64,000 nt of DNA from Marinomonas atlantica (GTDB lineage Bacteria; Pseudomonadota; Gammaproteobacteria; Pseudomonadales; Marinomonadaceae). The first letter of the stretch is position 1, and every line of letters starts with the position of its first letter. The DNA is taken from contig NZ_LTAW01000006.1 of the NCBI RefSeq assembly GCF_001639725.1, forward strand, positions 62,001 through 126,000, given 5' to 3'. This document shows, in pieces, positions 18,674-28,131 of the stretch. A program made the translations under genes and the position numbers. The notes under the pieces are model-generated. The model did no database searches. It was not told where the DNA came from and saw only the letters and a program-made list of their open reading frames with translations.

Positions 18674-19371
18674 CCACATTAATAACCAAGGTTTACAAGA
18701 GGCTATTTTTTAACCAATGCTATGTTTGCGGCTTCAAACAAGAAGGCTGCCTCTGCTCCAGCTGCACTACTTTTTTAAAACGAAACGACCACTGCTGTGA
18801 TCGTTGCGCAAGCCCCACTCTGTCTACTTTAGCACTGTGTGGAGAATGCCAAAAAGAACCGCCCAGCTTCTCAAAAGCCATCGCACCTTTTGAATACGAA
18901 GGTCTCTGTCGCGCTCTAATCACTCAGGCAAAATTTGAAAACCGCCCTTACCTTCTACGCCCTTTAATTACTCAACTTGCAGACCACATACTGCAACTGG
19001 ATCAGCCTATTCCTAAACTCTGGAGTCATGTACCAACAGCCACCAGCTCACTAATCGAACGCGGTTTTTGTCAAACCGAGTTTATAAGCCAGCTGTTATT
19101 GAAACATCTGCGCCACTATCACCCCGACCTTAAAATCGAGCTAATAACAATAGAGCGGATAAAAACAAACCAAGCGCAACACACACTAGCAAAACGTGAG
19201 CGCCATAAACTCACTCATAAACACTTTCATGTACCACCATTACCTTCCGAACCCATTTTATTGATTGACGATATCATCACGACAGGCAGCACCGTAAACG
19301 CTTGCGCCAAGGCCCTAACACTCGCAGGAGCGGAAAATGTGACAGTCTGGGCGCTAGCAAGGACGCCATAA
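18652..19371 (+). CDS. comF: ComF family phosphoribosyltransferase-like protein
   Basis: A 239-aa protein with an N-terminal double zinc ribbon (CYVCGFKQEGCLCSSC, CCDRCASP, CGEC, about residues 23-74) and a C-terminal PRTase domain with the PRPP loop LLIDDIITTGSTVNAC. ComF/GntX proteins are linked to DNA uptake or nucleobase handling, and their exact role in most bacteria is unclear. AAGGA lies about 12 nt before the ATG. Diverges from bioB across only 44 nt and precedes bioA, an arrangement common in gammaproteobacterial biotin loci. Confidence 0.88.
   Translation: MNHSDLSTTLITKVYKRLFFNQCYVCGFKQEGCLCSSCTTFLKRNDHCCDRCASPTLSTLALCGECQKEPPSFSKAIAPFEYEGLCRALITQAKFENRPYLLRPLITQLADHILQLDQPIPKLWSHVPTATSSLIERGFCQTEFISQLLLKHLRHYHPDLKIELITIERIKTNQAQHTLAKRERHKLTHKHFHVPPLPSEPILLIDDIITTGSTVNACAKALTLAGAENVTVWALARTP
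18667..18698. promoter_or_regulatory. BirA operator-like inverted repeat
   Basis: CTGTCAACC, 14 nt, GGTTTACAA. The right half is the exact consensus BirA half-site; the left half matches 7 of 9 positions of TTGTAAACC. Spacing is within or close to the 14-16 nt usually described. It overlaps the -35 of the bioB promoter and sits within the first 16 codons of comF. Biotin-loaded BirA would be expected to repress bioB from here. Confidence 0.62.
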
Positions 19372-19458
19372 GTACAAACACCGAAAATATAGCGCCATTC
19401 ATAGAATTTCGATAATATGCCGTTCAAATTTGCTCCCCCGCTGTACAGGCCAAAAACT

Positions 19459-20748
19459 ATGAACCAAGAAGAACACCAACATCTAACCGAGCTAGACAAA
19501 CAGCTGTTGTGGCACCCATACACTTCTATGAGTCATCCGACGCCTCATTATTTAGTAGAAAGTGCATCTGGCTGCGAATTCCATTTGGCCGATGGTCGCA
19601 CTCTTACCGATGGCATGTCTTCTTGGTGGAGCGTCATTCACGGTTACAGCCACCCACAGATTAACCAAGCCTTACACCAACAAGTGGATCAGTTTTCACA
19701 CGTTATGTTTGGCGGCCTTACTCACAAACCAGCGATTGAACTTGGGCAAAAGCTGGTGGCAATGACTCCTGAATCATTAACACGGGTTTTCTTTTCCGAT
19801 TCAGGCTCAGTCTCTGTTGAAGTCGCACTTAAAATGGCGATTCAATACTGGCACACACAAGGTCACCCCAATAAACAGCATTTTGCGACCCCTCGTTCTG
19901 GATATCATGGTGATACCTTTGCTGCTATGTCCGTCTGCGATCCAGTGAATGGTATGCACAGCATGTTCAACCAAGCACTGACGCCGCAATGTTTTGTCTC
20001 ACCGCCGCCAACGGGAATCGATACGCCACTTGATAAAAAATACTTACATGAAATTCGTGAGTTATTTGCCGAACAGCACGAGCATTTAGCAGGGTTCATC
20101 ATTGAACCTGTCGTTCAAAATGCCGGCGGTATGCGTTTTTACAACCCTGCCTATCTTGATGAAATCAGAGCACTATGCGACGAATTTAACATTTTGTTGA
20201 TCTTTGATGAGATAGCGACGGGCTTTGGTCGAACAGGCAAACTGTTCGCGACCGAGCACACCAATATCGAGCCTGACATCCTGTGTCTTGGCAAAGCACT
20301 TACCGGTGGCTACATCACGCTTGCCGCAACACTTACCAATGATAAAGTCGCTCTAGGAATCAGTGACCAAGATGGCGTATTTATGCACGGTCCGACCTTT
20401 ATGGGGAATGCACTAGCTTGTGCGGCAGCCAATGCAAGTTTAGATCTTGTGAACAGTTATCATATCGAGGACAAGGTCGGCCAAATTCAAGTGTGGTTAA
20501 AAAGTGCGCTAAGCCCCTGTTTAGATTTAGAGATGGTGACTGATGTTCGATGTCTTGGCGCTATTGGTGTCGTAGAGCTGTCACACCCCGTAGACCTTCA
20601 TAAAATTCAGCCACTGTTTGTCGAGCAAGGCGTTTGGGTGCGCCCCTTTGGCAAACTTATCTACCTAATGCCTCCTTATGTTATTACTCAAGAGCAAGTC
20701 ACTAAGCTGGGCCATGCAATTCAGACAGTGATACAACAACATTTTTAA
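19459..20748 (+). CDS. bioA: Adenosylmethionine-8-amino-7-oxononanoate aminotransferase BioA
   Basis: A 429-aa class III PLP aminotransferase using SAM as amino donor to make 7,8-diaminopelargonate. WHPYTSM near the N-terminus is characteristic of BioA; the PLP lysine is in LCLGKALTGGYITLAAT. ATG 19459 gives the same length as E. coli BioA; an in-frame ATG at 19417 would add 14 residues without matching the family. It is 87 nt after comF, with no BirA-like box in that gap, so it may be co-transcribed with comF. Confidence 0.96.
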   Translation: MNQEEHQHLTELDKQLLWHPYTSMSHPTPHYLVESASGCEFHLADGRTLTDGMSSWWSVIHGYSHPQINQALHQQVDQFSHVMFGGLTHKPAIELGQKLVAMTPESLTRVFFSDSGSVSVEVALKMAIQYWHTQGHPNKQHFATPRSGYHGDTFAAMSVCDPVNGMHSMFNQALTPQCFVSPPPTGIDTPLDKKYLHEIRELFAEQHEHLAGFIIEPVVQNAGGMRFYNPAYLDEIRALCDEFNILLIFDEIATGFGRTGKLFATEHTNIEPDILCLGKALTGGYITLAATLTNDKVALGISDQDGVFMHGPTFMGNALACAAANASLDLVNSYHIEDKVGQIQVWLKSALSPCLDLEMVTDVRCLGAIGVVELSHPVDLHKIQPLFVEQGVWVRPFGKLIYLMPPYVITQEQVTKLGHAIQTVIQQHF

Positions 20749-20763
20749 TCCCTCAGACAAACA

Positions 20764-20795
20764 TAAAAAAACGAGCCATTGGCTCGTTTTTTTTT
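20764..20795. terminator. Bidirectional rho-independent terminator
   Basis: A perfect 7-bp stem (ACGAGCC / GGCTCGT, loop ATT) is flanked by an A-run on the left and a T-run of nine on the right. It lies between the convergent bioA and aer-like genes and can serve both. Confidence 0.92.
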
Positions 20796-20808
20796 CGCAT
20801 ATCTAACG

Positions 20809-22371
20809 TTACTGCTTCATGCGCTCAGCTAAGTTACCTTGCTCGTAAGCTTCTTCTTCAATATGAGCAATATTCGAAACAATATTTTCCGCCCGCTCAA
20901 TGCTTTCGATACTCAACTGGTCTACATCCATCATTTGTTGACTGAGTGAACTGGCCACATCCGCTTGCTCTGCGGTAGCAGAATTAATCTGAGCCGTTGT
21001 CTCCACAATATGATGAATCGCTGCTTCTATGGCGTTCATACTTTCAGCAACCTCATTCACACCTTGAACACCTTCATCAGCAACCGTCGCCCCTTTCACA
21101 ATGGCTTCTAGTACAGCTTGGGTATTTCGCTTCAGATCTTCAGTTGTATCATGAATGCTTTGAGTAGCATCTTGCGTTCGAATGGCAAGTGCTCGTACCT
21201 CATCCGCTACCACGGCAAAACCACGACCCGCTTCACCTGCTCGCGCTGACTCAATCGCAGCATTCAACGCCAACAAGTTAGTTTGCTCCGCGATGTCACT
21301 AATTGATTTAACCAGACCGTTAATTAGATCGCTTTGCTTCGCTAAATCTTCTACTACATCTTTTGCAGAATTTACTTCAGCGTATACTTTCTGCATGGTT
21401 TCACCAGTATGCTTGGCCATCGCTCGGCTTGCCTTGGCTTTATCTTCAACCGATGCTGTATCTTCCGCAGCGATGCGAACATGATCTGCGATTTGGTTTA
21501 CACTGGCCTGAAGCTGTGTGCTTGCTGACACAACCGTTTGGAAACTTTCACGCTGCTTGTTAAAATTAACTAGATTAGATGTGACGCTGTCTTTAGCGCG
21601 CTCCGCTCGTTGCTGTAGTTGCTTAGAACCCACAACTAAACGATGCCTAAACGTAAATGCTGCAGCATTTTTATGTGACTGTGAAAAGCTGAGCGCTACA
21701 TTGGGACCAACTGCTTTAAAATACAAATACTGGCCAATCGGATTGTGAGCTTCAGGGGGAAGCTTAGCAATCGTTGAACGCAGTGCGTGACGTTGTGTAA
21801 GGTTAAGCGTTGCACCGACAACGGCTAAAATTGGCGATAGAATTTGCCACCATAACCAAGGTGAAAACAGCCCCATGATACCGAACACAACAAAAAATAT
21901 TGCGTTTAACCATGTTTGACGCCACATCCACCCTTTAAAACGAGGCATACTCGGAACAGGATGCTTACCCGCATTTACCCGCTCATACACCATTTGTGCA
22001 TGGGCTTTTTGGTCATTGGTCACTTTTTGGCGAACAGACTCGTAACCTACCACCTTGCCGTTATCTATAAGCGGACTTACATGCGCACTTACCCAGTAGT
22101 GGTCACCATTTTTACAGCGGTTTTTTACAATCCCCATCCAGCTTCTACCAGCTTTTAAGTTTTCCCACATATCGGCAAACACAGCAGATGGAACATCAGG
22201 ATGACGAATCAAGTTGTGCGGTTGGCCGACTAGCTCTTCACGCTCATAACCGGCCACTTTACAAAAATCATCATTTACGAAGGTAATACGACCCTTTGTA
22301 TCCGTACTGGAAACAAGGGTGTAGTTGACAGGAAAATCATTTTCCCTGTTTGTAACAGACATCTTTCGCAT
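20809..22371 (-). CDS. aer: Aer-type PAS-containing methyl-accepting chemotaxis receptor
   Basis: A 520-aa energy/redox taxis receptor. The N-terminal PAS domain carries the Aer signatures [18 protein letters not shown] and [15 protein letters not shown], which bind FAD in E. coli Aer. A short membrane anchor follows near residues 160-185. The C-terminal signalling hairpin contains the conserved tip [20 protein letters not shown] and [11 protein letters not shown]. It has no periplasmic domain, as expected. Being unlinked to che genes, it probably feeds the main chemotaxis array. ATG 22371 has GAGAAG just upstream. Confidence 0.92.
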   Translation of the reverse strand: MRKMSVTNRENDFPVNYTLVSSTDTKGRITFVNDDFCKVAGYEREELVGQPHNLIRHPDVPSAVFADMWENLKAGRSWMGIVKNRCKNGDHYWVSAHVSPLIDNGKVVGYESVRQKVTNDQKAHAQMVYERVNAGKHPVPSMPRFKGWMWRQTWLNAIFFVVFGIMGLFSPWLWWQILSPILAVVGATLNLTQRHALRSTIAKLPPEAHNPIGQYLYFKAVGPNVALSFSQSHKNAAAFTFRHRLVVGSKQLQQRAERAKDSVTSNLVNFNKQRESFQTVVSASTQLQASVNQIADHVRIAAEDTASVEDKAKASRAMAKHTGETMQKVYAEVNSAKDVVEDLAKQSDLINGLVKSISDIAEQTNLLALNAAIESARAGEAGRGFAVVADEVRALAIRTQDATQSIHDTTEDLKRNTQAVLEAIVKGATVADEGVQGVNEVAESMNAIEAAIHHIVETTAQINSATAEQADVASSLSQQMMDVDQLSIESIERAENIVSNIAHIEEEAYEQGNLAERMKQ

Positions 22372-22458
22372 AACTTCTCTCGATAAATATATCTAATCAC
22401 TCACACAACCATAAGTTTTACATACAGTTTTAGCAACTAAAAGGCATCACTTTTTGCA

Positions 22459-23835
22459 CTATTCATCCGCAAAATCACGGTAGGCATCCGGTGCTAAATC
22501 TTCAAAACGCGTAAATTTGCCAATAAAGGCCAAGCGACAAGTACCAATTGGACCATTACGCTGCTTACCAATAATTATCTCTGCAATACCTTTATGCGGC
22601 GTATCTTCATGATAAACCTCATCACGGTAAACAAATGAAATGACGTCCGCATCCTGCTCGATCGCACCTGATTCACGCAAATCCGAGTTGACCGGTCGCT
22701 TATTGGGACGCTGCTCCAAACTTCGGTTAAGCTGTGAAAGCGCAATAACAGGGCACTCCATTTCTTTTGCAATGGCCTTTAATGATCGCGAAATTTCTGA
22801 GATCTCATTGGTTCGACCCTCACTGTAGCCTGGGATTTGCATCAACTGCAGATAGTCGATCATGATCATTGCCACACCACCATGCTCGCGTGCAATACGA
22901 CGCACACGTGAACGCATTTCTGTTGGGCTAATCCCCGCGGTATCATCGATGAAGAGCTTACGATCTTTTAGCATCTTCACCGCTGACATAAGTTTATCCC
23001 AATCCTCTTGAACCAGTTGCCCAGAGCGCATTCGAGTTTGGTCTATTCGCCCCAAAGATGACAACATACGCATCATCAACTGCTCAGCTGGCATCTCTAA
23101 ACTAAACACCACTACTGGAATCTCACTGATCATGGTCGCGTTTTCGACCAAGTTCATGGCAAACGTCGTTTTACCCATCGAAGGACGACCTGCCACAATA
23201 ATCAAGTCAGAAGGCTGTAATCCCGACGTCATCGCATCGAGGTCGGTAAAGCCTGTACTTAAACCAGTGATCGAGCCCTCTTGATGATACAACTCATCAA
23301 TTTTATCTACGGTCTTGCTGAGAATGTCGGCAACGATACGAGGGCCGCCTTTCTTATCTCCACCCTCTGCTAGTTGAAAGATTTGACGCTCAGCATCTTC
23401 CAGCACTTCCGCAGCTGTCATGCCTTCTGGCTGATAAGCTCGGCTATTGATGTCATTGGTGGTTGAAATAAGCCGACGCAATATTGAGCGCTCACGCACA
23501 ATCTCAGCGTAAGACGCAATATTAGAAGCACTGGGTGTCCCTTCTACAACCTCTATAAGATAGGTCACGCCGCCAATGTCTCCCAGCTCTCCACGCTTAT
23601 CAAGCCTTTCACTGATAGTGACCACATCGGCAGGTTCGGAGTCATCCGCAAGACGAGCAATCACTGCAAAAATTGCACGATGTTCTGGACGGTAAAAATC
23701 ATCTGCCATCACCAGCTCAGATACTTTTTCCCAAGCTTGTGGGTCAAGCATTAAACCACCAATGACAGAGCGCTCTGCCTCTATCGAATAAGGTGGTAGT
23801 TTAATAGAGGAGACTTCTGAATCTTCAAACTGCAC
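22459..23835 (-). CDS. dnaB: Replicative DNA helicase DnaB
   Basis: A 458-aa hexameric 5'-3' helicase. The N-terminal DnaB domain begins PPYSIEAERSVIGGLMLD; the RecA-like motor has Walker A GRPSMGKTTFAMNL and the IMIDYLQLM Walker B, with later SDLRESGAIEQDADVI and KQRNGPIG. No intein is present: the length is normal. Start is GTG 23835 with a GAGAG-type site upstream. The rplI terminator upstream separates it from the ribosomal operon, so it needs its own promoter in the 110 nt before it. Confidence 0.97.
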   Translation of the reverse strand: MQFEDSEVSSIKLPPYSIEAERSVIGGLMLDPQAWEKVSELVMADDFYRPEHRAIFAVIARLADDSEPADVVTISERLDKRGELGDIGGVTYLIEVVEGTPSASNIASYAEIVRERSILRRLISTTNDINSRAYQPEGMTAAEVLEDAERQIFQLAEGGDKKGGPRIVADILSKTVDKIDELYHQEGSITGLSTGFTDLDAMTSGLQPSDLIIVAGRPSMGKTTFAMNLVENATMISEIPVVVFSLEMPAEQLMMRMLSSLGRIDQTRMRSGQLVQEDWDKLMSAVKMLKDRKLFIDDTAGISPTEMRSRVRRIAREHGGVAMIMIDYLQLMQIPGYSEGRTNEISEISRSLKAIAKEMECPVIALSQLNRSLEQRPNKRPVNSDLRESGAIEQDADVISFVYRDEVYHEDTPHKGIAEIIIGKQRNGPIGTCRLAFIGKFTRFEDLAPDAYRDFADE

Positions 23836-23941
23836 GTAACACTCTCTCGCAAATTGGATTGAAAAAAGACATCAAAGCTTACCATTAAGACTGTGAAACA
23901 TCAGCTAACGATCATGCTTAGGAAAGAAAAAAGACAGGCAT

Positions 23942-23974
23942 AAAAAAAGGCATCCCACTTACGTGAAATGCCTT
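23942..23974 (-). terminator. Terminator after rplI
   Basis: On the minus strand a 12-bp stem (AAGGCATTTCAC / GTGGGATGCCTT, including two G-T pairs, loop GTAA) is followed by a run of T. It lies 26 nt after the rplI stop and before dnaB. Confidence 0.9.
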
Positions 23975-23999
23975 TCTTTGAAACTATAATTCCGAAGGA

Positions 24000-24446
24000 T
24001 TATAGAGCTACAACGTCTAGAGTAACTGTAGCAGTTACTTCAGAGTGTACCTGAACGTCGATCTCGTAAGAGCCTACGTTACGTAGAGCACCTTCTGGAA
24101 GACGTACTTCAGATTTAGATACTTCAGAACCCGCAGCAACAATCGCATCAGCGATGTCACGAGTACCGATAGAACCAAATAGCTTACCTTCATCACCAGC
24201 GTTAGCTGTGATAGTGAAAGTTTTGCCATTTAGTGTCTCAGCACGTGCTTCTGCAGAAGCTTTACGCTCAGCAGCTTGAGCTTCAAGCTCAGCACGACGC
24301 TCTTCAAAAGTAGCCAAGTTAGCTTTGTTAGCCATCACAGCTTTTTTGTTTGGAATCAAAAAGTTACGCGCGAAACCTGGTTTAACAGTAACAACGTCAC
24401 CGATACCGCCTAGTTTGCCGACTTTGTCGAGTAGAATCACATTCAT
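24000..24446 (-). CDS. rplI: 50S ribosomal protein bL9
   Basis: 148 aa, the usual size. The N-terminal rRNA-binding domain reads [17 protein letters not shown] and GFARNFLIP, followed by the long connecting helix rich in A/E/K and the C-terminal domain. ATG 24446 is preferred over an in-frame GTG at 24455 because AGAGGTG lies 6 nt upstream and the family begins there. Last gene of the rpsF-rpsR-membrane protein-rplI unit. Confidence 0.98.
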   Translation of the reverse strand: MNVILLDKVGKLGGIGDVVTVKPGFARNFLIPNKKAVMANKANLATFEERRAELEAQAAERKASAEARAETLNGKTFTITANAGDEGKLFGSIGTRDIADAIVAAGSEVSKSEVRLPEGALRNVGSYEIDVQVHSEVTATVTLDVVAL

Positions 24447-24478
24447 CTCGATCACCTCTAAAATAAAATATCTAGCTT

Positions 24479-25336
24479 TTAATTGATGTCAGAAGGTTTT
24501 GATTGCATTCGTCCACGAATGTCTACAAAGCTATCGACCACCGCGAGGAAGATCAAAATATTTGCAAAATAAACACTCAGTACCAAAATGCCAATCAGAT
24601 AAAAAACAACCAGACCAACAATCCCAATTTTTTTCAATGCCAGAACACCGTGAACCAATGCAAGACCAGGAATCACTAATGCTGGAACAGCCGCTCGAGA
24701 TAAAATCTCAAATCCGCCGCCTAGGCTTTCGCCAACCAACACCATCGCTCCTAAGACTAGAGCAATAACAAGAGGGAGTCTAAATTCATGAAACTCCTTC
24801 TTAAGCCCACCTGGGTTATACAAGCGTGATTGCCAACGGCGTGCTAAAAATAGCGCTCCTACGGCAACATAAGCCTGAACCACTGACATGGCGATCACCG
24901 CTTGGCGAACAATCATTTCCTTAGAAGGTATGTCTGCTTCGCCCTCATTGCTTAATACTTGCTGAATTAGGTCTGCAACCATATCCAACAAATTTGCCAT
25001 GAGTAGTGGCTGAACTAAAGACGATATAGCGGCAAGTAAACTCGCCCCTAGCATCACCCAAGCCCAAGAAACTTTTTCTCTTAACACATAAGCCAAGATA
25101 AAAGTATCGATCAACACCATGAGTGCTGTTGCATCGCCTTGAATCCCCCACAACACAAGTGCTGGTAGGCCACCCCAAGCAATAACCGGTATTCCGTCCT
25201 TTACACCTTTTCGAAGTACAACCAGTCCTAGGACCGCGGCGCTTAGCCAAAACATCATTGGAATGAAGCTACACAACGCCACCACAAGGATAGCATTGAA
25301 GCGTTTTTTCATTACCCAGTTAACTAAACCACTCAT
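24479..25336 (-). CDS. DUF2232-like integral membrane protein
   Basis: A 285-aa protein with about seven or eight hydrophobic helices and few charged loops. A membrane protein of this kind sits between rpsR and rplI in pseudomonads and related bacteria and is grouped as DUF2232/YybS-like. No catalytic motif was found. Its gap to rplI is 32 nt and to rpsR 22 nt, so it is transcribed with the ribosomal genes. Function unknown; the assignment leans on context and topology. Confidence 0.8.
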   Translation of the reverse strand: MSGLVNWVMKKRFNAILVVALCSFIPMMFWLSAAVLGLVVLRKGVKDGIPVIAWGGLPALVLWGIQGDATALMVLIDTFILAYVLREKVSWAWVMLGASLLAAISSLVQPLLMANLLDMVADLIQQVLSNEGEADIPSKEMIVRQAVIAMSVVQAYVAVGALFLARRWQSRLYNPGGLKKEFHEFRLPLVIALVLGAMVLVGESLGGGFEILSRAAVPALVIPGLALVHGVLALKKIGIVGLVVFYLIGILVLSVYFANILIFLAVVDSFVDIRGRMQSKPSDIN

Positions 25337-25358
25337 GAAATACTTCTTATATCACTTA

Positions 25359-25589
25359 TTAATTAAAGTGACCGTCAGTGTACGGAAGCAAAGCAATGTA
25401 GCGAGCGCGTTTGATAGCAGTCGCTAGCTGACGCTGGTAACGTGCACGTGTGCCAGTAATACGGCTAGGTACGATTTTACCAGTTTCAGTGATGTAACCT
25501 TTTAGAGTTTCTAGATCTTTGTAATCGATCTCTTTAACGCCTTCTGCAGTAAAACGGCAGAACTTACGACGACGGAAAAAACGAGCCAT
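25359..25589 (-). CDS. rpsR: 30S ribosomal protein bS18
   Basis: 76 aa, very basic and nearly identical in pattern to E. coli S18: [46 protein letters not shown]. It binds S6 as a heterodimer on the platform of the 30S subunit. It follows rpsF by 22 nt. Confidence 0.98.
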   Translation of the reverse strand: MARFFRRRKFCRFTAEGVKEIDYKDLETLKGYITETGKIVPSRITGTRARYQRQLATAIKRARYIALLPYTDGHFN

Positions 25590-25611
25590 AATGTATCTCC
25601 TAATTAATCAA

Positions 25612-26019
25612 TTATTCAGCAGAGTCATCTGCAGCTTTATCAGCAGCAGCTTCTGTTGGTTTTTGCTCTTCACGCTGTGGAGCACGACGCTCTTCACGGC
25701 TTTCAGACGCTTTGATTGGAGACACGTCAGTTACCGCATCTTTACGACGGATAACTAGGTTACGGATGATTGCATCGTTGTAACGGAATGTGTCGTTTAG
25801 CTCAGACAAAACACCTTCAGACGCTTCAATGTTCATAAGAACATAATGCGCTTTGTGAATTTTGTTGATTGGGTATGCAAGTTGGCGACGGCCCCAGTCT
25901 TCAAGACGGTGTACTTGACCGCCATCTTCAGTGATCAAGTTAGTGTAACGCTCGATCATTGCTGGTACTTGTTCGCTCTGATCTGGATGAACCAGAAACA
26001 CGATTTCATAATGACGCAT
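25612..26019 (-). CDS. rpsF: 30S ribosomal protein bS6
   Basis: 135 aa. The conserved fold starts [19 protein letters not shown] and includes [14 protein letters not shown] and HYVLMNIEA. The acidic C-terminal tail (E/A/D-rich) is longer than the core domain needs, as in other gammaproteobacteria where RimK adds glutamates. First gene of its operon; a strong promoter and a hairpin lie upstream. Confidence 0.98.
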   Translation of the reverse strand: MRHYEIVFLVHPDQSEQVPAMIERYTNLITEDGGQVHRLEDWGRRQLAYPINKIHKAHYVLMNIEASEGVLSELNDTFRYNDAIIRNLVIRRKDAVTDVSPIKASESREERRAPQREEQKPTEAAADKAADDSAE

Positions 26020-26054
26020 GATTGCTCCTTATGGGTTCTTAGTCTCCACGCTTT

Positions 26055-26096
26055 CCCCGTTAAAAAGCTGTGAGACAAGGAGTAGAATGTACGGGG
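26055..26096 (-). promoter_or_regulatory. Candidate rpsF leader hairpin (S6:S18 feedback site?)
   Basis: On the minus strand CCCCGT (26091-26096) can pair with ACGGGG (26055-26060), enclosing 30 nt, at the very start of the rpsF transcript and 36 nt before its ATG. Many bacteria carry an S6:S18-binding hairpin in this leader for autoregulation. Only the closing stem was checked by eye; the conserved protein-binding core was not confirmed. Confidence 0.4.
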
Positions 26097-26102
26097 ACGC
26101 GC

Positions 26103-26131
26103 ATTATATACTTACCCAGCTAAGATAAAAA
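26103..26131 (-). promoter_or_regulatory. rpsF operon promoter with GC-rich start region
   Basis: A perfect -10 TATAAT (26103-26108, minus strand) is followed by GCGCGTCC, the G/C-rich discriminator typical of stringently controlled ribosomal promoters. The -35 near 26126-26131 (TTTTAT) is weak. Start point near 26096. Confidence 0.6.
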
Positions 26132-26182
26132 GGTTATGTGGGTATTTTTTAATCTTTAAAAGTAATGAGTCGCTCACTCCCG

Positions 26183-26215
26183 CCCTTTTATATGGCATCA
26201 CAAAAGGGGTGATGC
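26183..26215 (+). promoter_or_regulatory. Overlapping inverted repeats upstream of EamA gene
   Basis: GCATCAC (26195-26201) and GTGATGC (26209-26215) are perfect inverted arms around AAAAGGG. That loop is itself complementary to CCCTTTT at 26183-26189. The two pairings exclude each other. It may be a DNA operator near the start site of the downstream transporter, or an RNA switch in its leader. Confidence 0.4.
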
Positions 26216-26290
26216 TCGACAGAAAGCATTTTACTCGCTATGTTGACCCAAGCTCATTCTGATTCACCTTCTTCAAAGCAAGGATCCGCT

Positions 26291-27202
26291 ATGCCAGCAT
26301 TTGTATATCTCCTGCTGCCTATTCTCTTTTGGTCTGGTAATTATGTGTTAGGTCGACTTACTGTATCGGGCGGTATTGACCCCTATACGATCTCTTTTTT
26401 TAGATGGGGCTTCGCGTGTTTACTCATTATGCCTTTTGCTTTGCCAAAGATCCGTAAAGACTGGCCACTTGTTATCAAACATTGGCCTATGCTGCTCTTT
26501 TTTGCCTTTTTAGGCATCTGTAATTACAACCTATTTTTGTACATTGGTTTGACGTCTACTACCGTGACTAATGCGGTGCTGCTTAATTCCATCATGCCTG
26601 TGATGATATTGATTACCGCGCGCTTACTGTTAGGCAGTAAAACTAGCCAGCTACAAAATGTAGGGATCATCATTTCAACCATCGGCGCAATCGTCATTGT
26701 CAGCCGAGGCAGCCTGGATACCCTATTACATTTGACCGTTTCTAAGGGAGACCTTTGGATTATCACAGCCGCAGTGAGCTGGGCAGTCTATTCCGTATTA
26801 CTCATTCGACGTCCTGGCATGCATCTCTTAAGCTTCTTTGCTGTCACCGCCATAATGGGGACCTGCATCCAATTCCCGCTCTATGTTTTATTTTCACACA
26901 CCGAAATTAGCACCCTCACGACCGCTAACTGGGGAGCCATTCTATATATGGCCATCTTTGCCTCTATCGGCGCTTTTATCTGCTGGAACGTCGGCATCCA
27001 ACAACTGGGTGCTGCAACCGCTGGCCACTTTGTACATTTATTACCGGTATTCAGCATTTTTCTCTCAATCATCTTTCTCGAAGAAACAATTCAGAGCTTT
27101 CACGGTATTGGTATCATGTTGATATTTTCAGGAATCGGCATTGCCACGATACTGAATCAACGTGTCAAAAAACACGCTCTTACTAAGTCTTTTGGCGATT
27201 AA
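26291..27202 (+). CDS. EamA/DMT-family inner-membrane transporter
   Basis: About 303 aa with ten predicted TM helices in two five-helix EamA repeats (the first opens VYLLLPILFWSGNYVLGR; the second near GDLWIITAAVSWAVYSVLL). Substrates of this family vary (amino acids, metabolites) and cannot be read from sequence. The ATG at 26291 is preferred because AAGGA lies 6 nt upstream; ATG 26240 would add 17 polar residues and has no ribosome site. Its 3' end overlaps the convergent EamA gene by 20 nt. Confidence 0.86.
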   Translation: MPAFVYLLLPILFWSGNYVLGRLTVSGGIDPYTISFFRWGFACLLIMPFALPKIRKDWPLVIKHWPMLLFFAFLGICNYNLFLYIGLTSTTVTNAVLLNSIMPVMILITARLLLGSKTSQLQNVGIIISTIGAIVIVSRGSLDTLLHLTVSKGDLWIITAAVSWAVYSVLLIRRPGMHLLSFFAVTAIMGTCIQFPLYVLFSHTEISTLTTANWGAILYMAIFASIGAFICWNVGIQQLGAATAGHFVHLLPVFSIFLSIIFLEETIQSFHGIGIMLIFSGIGIATILNQRVKKHALTKSFGD

Positions 27203-28046
27203 GTCGCGCACTTAATAGCACACTTATAAAAATCAGAACCGTCCCAGATATGGCCAGCCAATCTGGGACATGCCCCCAAATTACCCATCCCCAAAATCCG
27301 GCAAACACAATTCCAATGTAACTTACTGGAGACACAACACTTGCCGGGGCATAGGTATAGGCCAATGTGTATAAATGCATGCCAACGTACAACGTCACCG
27401 CGACCACCAATACCCATAGCCACGTATCCGCCGGCAACGCCAAACTTTCGCATTGGACCAACGCAAGAGGCAATGACAATAAGGCAGAAAATGCAAAATA
27501 TACAATCATCGTTTCTTGGCTAGACACATGGGAACTCAATACTCGTGTTGTCACCATAGAAAACGCCAAGCCAACCGCCGATAGCAAACCGATAATATGC
27601 CATGGATTAAAGTGCTCTGGGGTCGGATTAATGACCAAGGCCACACCAATAAAGCCAATAATGAGGGGCAACCAGCGCGACTTAGGAATAAAGACTCGAT
27701 GCATCAGCAGCACGACAAAAGGCACACATAACGGCGCACAAGAGCGTAACAATGAGGCTTCAACTATCGGGATATGATTTAAAGCCCAGTAATAAAATAA
27801 AAACCCAAGAAAGCCACCAAGACTGCGCAGAAAGTGCGCTTTAACAATATGCAGCGGACGACGCTGCCACTTCCCCCACATTTGCGGAATCAGAATCACA
27901 ATACAAAACAAGCTCTGCCAGAAAACTAAAACAGGGACGGCAATTTGCGTCTGAACCTGCTTCGCGGCCACTGCCGTTATAGACATAATCAGAGCATACG
28001 CCAAGGTGGCATAAATCCCCTTTTTAACCAAATATAGATCACTCAC
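27183..28046 (-). CDS. EamA/DMT-family inner-membrane transporter
   Basis: 287 aa, ten hydrophobic segments, two EamA repeats (IYATLAYALIMSITAVAAK at the start; GLLSAVGLAFSMVTTRVL starting the second half). It belongs to a different EamA subgroup from its convergent neighbour: the two share only fold-level similarity by eye, so this is not a recent duplication. Substrate unknown. Confidence 0.85.
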   Translation of the reverse strand: MSDLYLVKKGIYATLAYALIMSITAVAAKQVQTQIAVPVLVFWQSLFCIVILIPQMWGKWQRRPLHIVKAHFLRSLGGFLGFLFYYWALNHIPIVEASLLRSCAPLCVPFVVLLMHRVFIPKSRWLPLIIGFIGVALVINPTPEHFNPWHIIGLLSAVGLAFSMVTTRVLSSHVSSQETMIVYFAFSALLSLPLALVQCESLALPADTWLWVLVVAVTLYVGMHLYTLAYTYAPASVVSPVSYIGIVFAGFWGWVIWGHVPDWLAISGTVLIFISVLLSARLNRQKT

Positions 28047-28131
28047 CGAGTGCGTCCTTAATAATGTAACGGCTTATCGAAATAACTGGGTACAAACACA
28101 TATAATCAAACGTTGCTGTCAGTCACTGTGC

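Noticed and set aside
19372..19458. BirA box before bioA
   Set aside because: No TTGTAAACC/GGTTTACAA-like half-site was found in the gap.
26183..26215. preQ1-type H pseudoknot
   Set aside because: Strand order would fit, but no nucleotides remain to cross stem 1 (loop 3 is zero), and no preQ1 signature is present.
27367..27777. 136-aa plus-strand ORF
   Set aside because: Antisense to an EamA transporter with ten clear helices; composition is that of a shadow frame.
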